From Paenibacillus sophorae (GTDB lineage: Bacteria; Bacillota; Bacilli; Paenibacillales; Paenibacillaceae), in assembly GCF_018966525.1 (NCBI RefSeq), contig NZ_CP076607.1, forward strand, positions 5,084,001-5,148,000: a stretch of DNA of 64,000 bases. The letters are read 5' to 3'. Numbering within the stretch: position 1 is the stretch's first letter; each line of letters opens with the position of its first letter. A program made the translations under genes and the position numbers. The notes below the pieces were generated by a model that saw nothing but the letters and a program-made list of their open reading frames with translations, had not been told where the DNA came from and ran no database searches. Positions 58,464 through 64,000 of the stretch are shown in pieces.

Positions 58464-58470
58464 CAGTTTG

Positions 58471-59847
58471 TCACCAGCCTTTTTCAGAATCGGGTTGCCT
58501 CAAAAGTGCGCTCCGCACATCTGCGATCAAATACAGCGTACCGGACACAACCGCCAAATCGTCGCCGCCCGTAATCGACTTCAGAAGCTGCAGCGCTTTG
58601 CCCCAATCATGCTCTACAATGATTTGCAAATGCTCCCTGGCATAATTCTTCCGCAGACTCTCCGCAATGAGCTGAAGGTGTTCCGCGTCCATTTTCTTCC
58701 GGAAATCCGGTTCGGTTAGGATAAGCGTATCCACTATAGGAAGTATATGCTTGAAGTAGGATTCATGATGCTTGTTCGACAGCATACCCATTAGTAAATT
58801 TAATTTCTGGTATTGATAGAACTTCGGAAGGCTCGCCGCCAGACTTTCCGCTCCCTCGGGGTTATGCGCGCCGTCAAGAACAATCCGCGGGCTTCCCGGG
58901 ATTTCTTCCAGCCTTCCGGCCCAGAATGTATGGCGAAATCCGGCGAGCACATCCTCGTCGCTAAGAATGAACGCCATGTATTGACGCAGCACTTCCAGAG
59001 CCATCATGGCGCCGGACGCATTGGCGAGCTGATGCTCTCCTTTCATCGCAATAGCGATATCCAGTGAGCGGAAAGGGCCTTTAAAAGTAAAGGTCTGTAC
59101 GCCTTCTTCGATTCCTCTGCTCTCATACGCAAATTGCTCTCCGGCCAGATAGAGAGTCGCCTTGCAGGACGAGGCCTTATCTTTAAGCACAGAGACGGCT
59201 TCCGGCTGGGAGACGCAGCTGATGACGGGAACGCCGGGCTTGATGATGCCCGCTTTCTCGAAGGCGATTTTCTCCAGCGTGTCGCCTAGAACATCGGTGT
59301 GGTCATAGCCTACATTCGTAATGACCGAGACGACCGGAGTAACGATGTTCGTTACATCCATCCTTCCCCCCAGCCCTGTCTCCCATACGACCACATCGGG
59401 GAAGCAGACTTCCGCATAGTATAGAATGGCAAGCGCCGTCGCTACTTCGAACATCGTGGGGGAACCGAGCGGCGTTGCCGCAATTTCCTCCACCAGCGGA
59501 TGCAGGCGATTCGCTAGCACCGTCAGCGTTTCTTCGGGAATGTCCTCGCCGTTATACTGAAACCGGTTCGTGAACTTCGTGATATACGGCGAAGTAAACG
59601 TCCCGACGGAATATCCGCTTTGCCTTAGTACCGAAGTGAGGAAAGCGCAGGTCGAGCCCTTGCCATTCGTCCCCGCTACATGAATAAATTTCAGCCGGCG
59701 GTGGGGTTGCCCCAGTATCTCCATCATCCGCTCGATCCGCTCAAGTCCCGGACGGATGCCAAACGGAATGAGGCTGTTGATCCAGTCAACCGCATCGCTA
59801 TATGTGTGTAAAGGGGCGGCTGCGCCGGCCCCGTTAATCTGTTCCAT
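58471..59847 (-). CDS. folC: Folylpolyglutamate synthase / dihydrofolate synthase
   Basis: FolC adds glutamate to folates. The 458-residue Mur-ligase-fold protein has the P-loop VAGTNGKGSTCAFL, the VVWETGLGGRMDVTN block and LDGAHNPEG. It lies 5 bp after valS, the order valS-folC also found in B. subtilis. Confidence 0.95.
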   Translation of the reverse strand: MEQINGAGAAAPLHTYSDAVDWINSLIPFGIRPGLERIERMMEILGQPHRRLKFIHVAGTNGKGSTCAFLTSVLRQSGYSVGTFTSPYITKFTNRFQYNGEDIPEETLTVLANRLHPLVEEIAATPLGSPTMFEVATALAILYYAEVCFPDVVVWETGLGGRMDVTNIVTPVVSVITNVGYDHTDVLGDTLEKIAFEKAGIIKPGVPVISCVSQPEAVSVLKDKASSCKATLYLAGEQFAYESRGIEEGVQTFTFKGPFRSLDIAIAMKGEHQLANASGAMMALEVLRQYMAFILSDEDVLAGFRHTFWAGRLEEIPGSPRIVLDGAHNPEGAESLAASLPKFYQYQKLNLLMGMLSNKHHESYFKHILPIVDTLILTEPDFRKKMDAEHLQLIAESLRKNYAREHLQIIVEHDWGKALQLLKSITGGDDLAVVSGTLYLIADVRSALLRQPDSEKGW

Positions 59848-59852
59848 ATCTG

Positions 59853-62573
59853 TTATCCTCTCAGCTCCGCGATACGGGCCAGCACTTTCTCGCGTTTGGC
59901 CGAGTAGTCGGCCTGCTTGGCCCGTTCCTCTTCGATGACTTTTGCCGGCGCCTTGGCTACGAAGCCCGGGTTGCCGAGCTTTTTATCCACGCGCTCCACT
60001 TCGCTGTTCAGGGTCTGCACCTCTTTTTGAAGACGGGCGATTTCCTGCTCAATATCAATCAAGCCAGACAGCGGAAGCAGCAATTCGGCGCCCGTAACCA
60101 CGGCGGACATCACCTTCTCCGGAGCCTCCGGATTCAGGCCCGCCTCGAAAGAGGATGTATTGGCAAAACGGCTGATGTAGGCGTTGTTCCGCTCAATGAT
60201 GGCCAGCGTCTCCTGATTGCCCGCCTTGACGATCAGCTCTACTTTTTTGCTCATTGGCACATTCACTTCAGCCCGGATATTCCGAACAGCGCGGATCATG
60301 TCCATCAACAGGTTCATTTCCGCCACCGCATCCGGATTCTCAAGTGCGGCGTCGTATTCCGGCCATGCGGCCAGCGTAATCGTCTCGCCTTGATGCGGCA
60401 GATGCTGCCAGATCTCCTCCGAGATATACGGCATGAACGGGTGAATCAGGCGCATCGTGCGGTCGAGCACATAAGCCAGTACGGATTGCGTGCTGCGTTT
60501 GGCAGCCTCGTCCGAGCCGTAAAGCGACAGCTTCGCGAACTCGATATACCAGTCGCAGAGATCATCCCAAATGAAGTTGTACAAGAGACGTCCGGTCTCG
60601 CCAAAATCGTATGCATTAATGAGACGCGAAATATCACGGGAAGTTTCGTTCAGGCGATGCAAAATCCAGCGGTCGGCGGTGCCGAGCTTGCCGGAAATAT
60701 CAATATCTTCAAAGGACACGCCCTCCAGATTCATGAGCGCAAAGCGCGAGGCGTTCCAGATCTTGTTCGCAAAATTACGCGCCTGTTCGACCTTCTCCCA
60801 GCGGAAACGCAGGTCCTGTCCCGGGGTGCTGCCCGTGGATATCATATAGCGCATGGCGTCGGCGCCGTACTTCTCGATAACTTCGAGCGGATCTACGCCG
60901 TTGCCGAGCGATTTGGACATTTTGCGTCCTTCCGCGTCGCGGACAAGGCCGTGAATCAGCACATCCGAGAACGGCTTCTCGCCGGTGAACTCTAGGGCCG
61001 TGAAGATCATCCGCGCCACCCAGAAATAGATGATGTCGTAGCCCGTTACAAGCACATCGGTTGGATAATAGCGTTTCATATCTTCGCTGTCATCCGGCCA
61101 GCCAAGGGTCGAGAACGGCCACAGGCCGGAGCTGAACCACGTATCCAGCACATCCTCGTCCTGCTTCAGATCGCTCAGGCCGCTGATTTGGCGCGCTTCC
61201 TCTTCGTCGCGGGCGACTACCATCTCGCCGGTGGATTCGGAATACCAAGCCGGAATGCGGTGGCCCCACCACAATTGGCGGGAAATGCACCAGTCGCGCA
61301 CATTTTCAATCCAGTGCAGATAGATCTTCTCGAACCGGTCAGGCACGAAGTTAACGCCGGTGCCGTCTTTTTGCGCCTGGATCGCCGCTTCGGCGAGCGG
61401 CTGCATCGCGACGAACCACTGCGTCGACAGATAGGGCTCAACCACGGCCCCGGAGCGCTCGCTATGGCCCACCTGATGAACATGGTCCTCAATGGAGATG
61501 AGCACACCCTGCTCTTTCAGGTCGGCGGTAATGTTCTTGCGGCATTCGCTGCGGTCCTGCCCCTGGTAAGGCCCCGCTTCGCTGTTCATCGTGCCGCTCT
61601 CGTCCATAACAACGATCTGCGGCAGGTTGTGGCGCTGGCCGACCTCGAAGTCGTTCGGATCATGAGCTGGCGTAATTTTAACCGCGCCGCTGCCGAACTC
61701 TTTTTCCACATACTCATCCGCAATGACCGGAATCTCGCGGCCGATGATTGGAAGAATCAGCGTCTTGCCAATCATGTCCTTATACCGCTCATCCTCCGGA
61801 TGCACCGCTACCGCCGTGTCCCCAAGCATCGTCTCCGGACGCGTGGTCGCTACGGTAATGAAGCCGCTGCCGTCCTTCAGCGGATAACGCAGATGATAGA
61901 GATGGCCGTTAACTTCCTTATACTCTACTTCAATGTCGGACAGGGCCGTACGGGCTGCAGGGTCCCAGTTAATGATGCGCTTGCCCCGGTAGATCAGGCC
62001 CTTCTCGTACAGCTTGACGAATACTTCGCGAACCGCCTTGGACAGTCCCTCGTCCAGCGTGAACCGTTCGCGGCTGTAATCGAGCGACAGGCCCATTTTG
62101 GACCACTGCTCATGAATCGTTGCCGCATACTGGTCTTTCCATGCCCATACCTGTTCCAGGAACTTCTCACGGCCGAGATCGTAGCGGGAGATGTTCTGCG
62201 CGCGCAGCTTCTGCTCCACCTTGGTTTGGGTAGCGATCCCCGCATGGTCCGTTCCCGGCAGCCACAGCGTATCATAGCCCTGCATCCGCTTCGTGCGGAT
62301 GAGAATATCCTGCAGCGTAAAGTCGAGCGCATGCCCGATATGCAGCATCCCCGTTACGTTCGGCGGCGGAATTACAATGGTGTACGGCTTCGCTTCCGGA
62401 CGCTGTCCGGCGCGGAAAAATCCGCCCTCCATCCAGTAAGGATACCATTTCTGCTCCGCAGCTTTAGGGTCATAAGTGGTCGGCATGTCGGTCTTTGCAC
62501 CGCCGGCCGGGCTGCCCCCGTTAGCTTCCAATTCCGGCTGCTGCGCCGGTGTCAATTGATCATGTTCTGCCAT
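59853..62573 (-). CDS. valS: Valyl-tRNA synthetase
   Basis: The 906-residue class I synthetase has HIGH at 78-81 (MLHIGHALD), KMSKS in GRKMSKSLGNG, an editing domain with TTRPETMLGDTAVAVHP, and the C-terminal coiled coil (RLQKEVQTLNSEVERVDKKL). About 30 low-complexity residues extend the N-terminus beyond the usual MPTTYDPK start. ATG 62573 with GGAGGTAGAAAGCT is nevertheless well placed. Expression is set by the T-box leader upstream. Confidence 0.97.
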   Translation of the reverse strand: MAEHDQLTPAQQPELEANGGSPAGGAKTDMPTTYDPKAAEQKWYPYWMEGGFFRAGQRPEAKPYTIVIPPPNVTGMLHIGHALDFTLQDILIRTKRMQGYDTLWLPGTDHAGIATQTKVEQKLRAQNISRYDLGREKFLEQVWAWKDQYAATIHEQWSKMGLSLDYSRERFTLDEGLSKAVREVFVKLYEKGLIYRGKRIINWDPAARTALSDIEVEYKEVNGHLYHLRYPLKDGSGFITVATTRPETMLGDTAVAVHPEDERYKDMIGKTLILPIIGREIPVIADEYVEKEFGSGAVKITPAHDPNDFEVGQRHNLPQIVVMDESGTMNSEAGPYQGQDRSECRKNITADLKEQGVLISIEDHVHQVGHSERSGAVVEPYLSTQWFVAMQPLAEAAIQAQKDGTGVNFVPDRFEKIYLHWIENVRDWCISRQLWWGHRIPAWYSESTGEMVVARDEEEARQISGLSDLKQDEDVLDTWFSSGLWPFSTLGWPDDSEDMKRYYPTDVLVTGYDIIYFWVARMIFTALEFTGEKPFSDVLIHGLVRDAEGRKMSKSLGNGVDPLEVIEKYGADAMRYMISTGSTPGQDLRFRWEKVEQARNFANKIWNASRFALMNLEGVSFEDIDISGKLGTADRWILHRLNETSRDISRLINAYDFGETGRLLYNFIWDDLCDWYIEFAKLSLYGSDEAAKRSTQSVLAYVLDRTMRLIHPFMPYISEEIWQHLPHQGETITLAAWPEYDAALENPDAVAEMNLLMDMIRAVRNIRAEVNVPMSKKVELIVKAGNQETLAIIERNNAYISRFANTSSFEAGLNPEAPEKVMSAVVTGAELLLPLSGLIDIEQEIARLQKEVQTLNSEVERVDKKLGNPGFVAKAPAKVIEEERAKQADYSAKREKVLARIAELRG

Positions 62574-62624
62574 AGCTTTCTACCTCCGTATGATTTGCGC
62601 TTAGTACTCCTTATATTTCGAAAA

Positions 62625-62957
62625 TAAAAAAACAAAAAGACCCTTCGCCCTCAAAGGACGAAAGGTCATTCTTTCGCGGTACCACCTTTGTTTCGCGTCC
62701 TACGCCCGACAACGGCGGAGCCGGCACATAACGAAAATCCGGCCGACAAACGCGACACTCTGCGCAGAAATAACGGCCTGCGGCCGGCGCGCTCTAACAT
62801 CATGGCCTTAACAGCCACATGAAGCTCAAGCGGGCGACTCCGGGGCGACTTCGGCTGGCTGCATCCTACGGAAGCTCACAGCTGCTGCATTCCGCTCTCT
62901 GAAGGGCTGACCGCCTACTCTTCCCGTTCCCAGTCTTTGAATAAATATTGCTTAATA
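62625..62957 (-). promoter_or_regulatory. T-box leader of valS
   Basis: On the minus strand the conserved T-box AAAGGTGGTACCGCGAAAG (62690-62671) is followed by a terminator GACCTTTCGTCC...GGGCGAAGGGTC (62667-62639) and a T-rich run. The 5' part folds into the long stem I with an AGAGAGC motif near 62900. A GTC (62849-62847) in the expected region is the likely valine specifier. Uncharged tRNA-Val would favour the antiterminator and expression. Confidence 0.93.
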
Positions 62958-62963
62958 CTTTAC

Positions 62964-62992
62964 ATAATACATTTTGAGTCCTGCCTAGTCAA
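62964..62992 (-). promoter_or_regulatory. Promoter of the valS T-box transcript
   Basis: On the minus strand TTGACT (62992-62987), a 17-bp spacer and extended TG-TATTAT (62969-62964). Confidence 0.82.
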
Positions 62993-63070
62993 CCGGGGAC
63001 TGGTCATATCAGGACAATCGCTGACGAATTTTGACAGAAAGTATCTGCTGGGTTCGGCGTCTTGAAAACA

Positions 63071-63193
63071 GCTAAAGTACAGGTTTTTTCGAATCAATAG
63101 CGGTGGTTAGGTGGAAAAACATGCTATTGTGCAGGAACTTAGGCCTCTGCCGACTGCATTTGAGCTTGAACGGGCCAGAACCTGTATTTTAGC
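63071..63193. repeat. 123-bp inverted-repeat structure
   Basis: GCTAAAGTACAGGTT (63071-63085) and AACCTGTATTTTAGC (63179-63193) pair with one G-T. The interior holds smaller repeats such as ATAGC/GCTAT. No gene lies inside. It could be a non-autonomous miniature element or a structured 3' region of the broken gene next to it. Confidence 0.5.
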
Positions 63194-63242
63194 AGGCATG
63201 TTATTCAGTGAAAATTCCAAGGCCGACAAAAGATGTACAATT

Positions 63243-63926
63243 TCAGGTTTTCTGCATAATTTGGTTCATCGCGCCTCGCTGCAGTTCGTACCGAACCACA
63301 TGTTTGCCCATCGCTCCGGTCATGGCGGTAAACCATCCTTTCCCGCATAGCGCTTGCAGCATTCGAACGGCTGTACGGTGGTTGATACTTAGATGAGTCT
63401 CCACATCGATCGGTCGAAGGGGACGGGCGAGCATGCAGGCGATGGCGGATGATTTCCCGTTCCGCCACACTGTGCAAGTTAACCGGAGAAGACTGCGGCT
63501 GAAAGCGGCTAAGCACCATGCGCAGAAGCGTGATGGTTCGTTCAGGATGATGAGCAACGTCGTCATAGGCAAAAGAGATGACCTGGAAACCCATAGCAGC
63601 TAAAAAAGTTTCCCGGTTCAGTTCGTTGCAATATTTTTTTCTGTCCATACCCGTTACGTGCGGGCCGAAACCTTTGATTTCGATAATGAGTCTCGCAAAA
63701 GGCGTAATCCAGGCCAAATCGCAGAAATTAGGATAGCCCCCGCCAATCAAGAACTTCGTATTCCGGATGCAAATGATTGAAATTCCCTTGAAGCGGCCAC
63801 CATATGTTGCAGCAAAATAACTTCTCGGCCTCCCGGTGCCCCCGCTCTAGGCGGCCTTTTCGTTCTCCTGTTCTGCTCCGCAAATGGTGCCAAGGTAAAC
63901 GCCGCGTGGGCTTCCTCAACATTCAT
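63243..63926 (-). pseudogene. PD-(D/E)XK-like protein gene with three frameshifts
   Basis: From ATG 63926 (GGGGGAGATGATCAGT upstream) four successive frames together encode a single protein of about 226 residues. The pieces are NVEEAHAAFTLAPF; LERGHREAEKLF with HLHPEYEVLDWRG; YPNFCDLAWI with LIIEIKGFGPH and MDRKKYCNELNRETFL; and LRPIDVETHLSINHRTAVRM with LQALCGKGW. The third piece has the D...ExK pattern of restriction-fold nucleases and the last is a winged-helix-like domain. Each junction is explained by one extra base (A near 63866, G in the run near 63736, C near 63440). Related intact proteins are common in Paenibacillus, from memory. Either a decayed gene or local sequence errors. Confidence 0.72.
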
Positions 63927-63952
63927 ACTGATCATCTCCCCCATAAAATGAC

Positions 63953-63996
63953 GAAAAACGCCCCGGCCCATTCTGGAGTGAATGGATCGGGACGTT
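63953..63996 (-). terminator. Terminator of a gene beyond the right edge
   Basis: On the minus strand AACGTCCCG-CCATTC and GAATGG-CGGGGCGTT pair, followed by TTTTCG, just before the broken gene. Confidence 0.8.
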
Positions 63997-64000
63997 CTTC

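Noticed and set aside
61188..62627. 479-codon plus-strand frame opposite valS
   Set aside because: Antisense shadow of valS; it runs into the T-box leader.
63111..63350. Plus-strand 79-codon frame at the right end
   Set aside because: It crosses the inverted-repeat structure and the antisense of the broken nuclease-like gene.

Overview
The window is a stretch of a Gram-positive, endospore-forming Bacillota chromosome, most likely Paenibacillus or a close relative. Three things point there: the gene order around recJ, secDF, spoVB, ruvCAB, bofC, spo0B, obg, spoIVFAB, minCD, mreBCD, radC, maf and spoIIB; the presence of ruvC, which Bacillus subtilis lacks; and a rrn operon followed by a Glu-fMet-Asp-Gly-Arg tRNA block. 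Almost everything is on the minus strand. The only clear plus-strand genes are spoVB, a TIGR04086 membrane protein, a PAP2 phosphatase and a two-gene ABC exporter.

Layout. Positions 1-11.1 kb hold the start of recJ (runs off the left edge), a cation-diffusion-facilitator-like protein, secDF with a clear promoter and terminator, comN, spoVB, a DUF421 protein and the plus-strand block. Positions 11.3-18.2 kb are an operon read leftwards: ruvC, ruvA, ruvB, a SpoIID/LytB-domain protein, queA, tgt, yajC. A LexA-like box lies just after its -10. bofC follows. Positions 19.4-25.5 kb are a complete 16S-23S-5S operon with five tRNAs, recognisable rRNA-processing stems, a strong promoter and a terminator. 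Positions 25.7-32.2 kb hold a SafA-like LysM spore protein and an amino-acid operon pheB-hom-thrB-pheA-ilvE.

Positions 32.4-47.1 kb are the conserved growth, division and sporulation block: obg and spo0B; rplU-prp-rpmA; rng; spoIVFA-spoIVFB; minCD; mreBCD with radC; maf, a DUF4321 protein and spoIIB. Positions 47.3-57 kb are more accessory: a 2,3-butanediol dehydrogenase/diacetyl reductase, then (in transcription order) an alkaline-phosphatase-superfamily hydrolase, a LysR regulator, a paired SMR transporter and a taurine/sulfonate ABC importer, plus a diguanylate cyclase. Positions 57-63 kb hold valS-folC-murC behind a T-box leader with its own promoter. The right end carries a gene for a PD-(D/E)XK-like protein broken by three single-base insertions, and a 123-bp inverted-repeat structure.

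I found no CRISPR array, prophage or insertion sequence. The items most worth a second look are the LysR-SMR-SMR-taurine operon, the broken nuclease-like gene, a Maf protein with an extra segment of about 60 residues, a CDF-family protein without the usual metal ligands, and a small plus-strand reading frame with an in-frame TGA and its own terminator near 39 kb.
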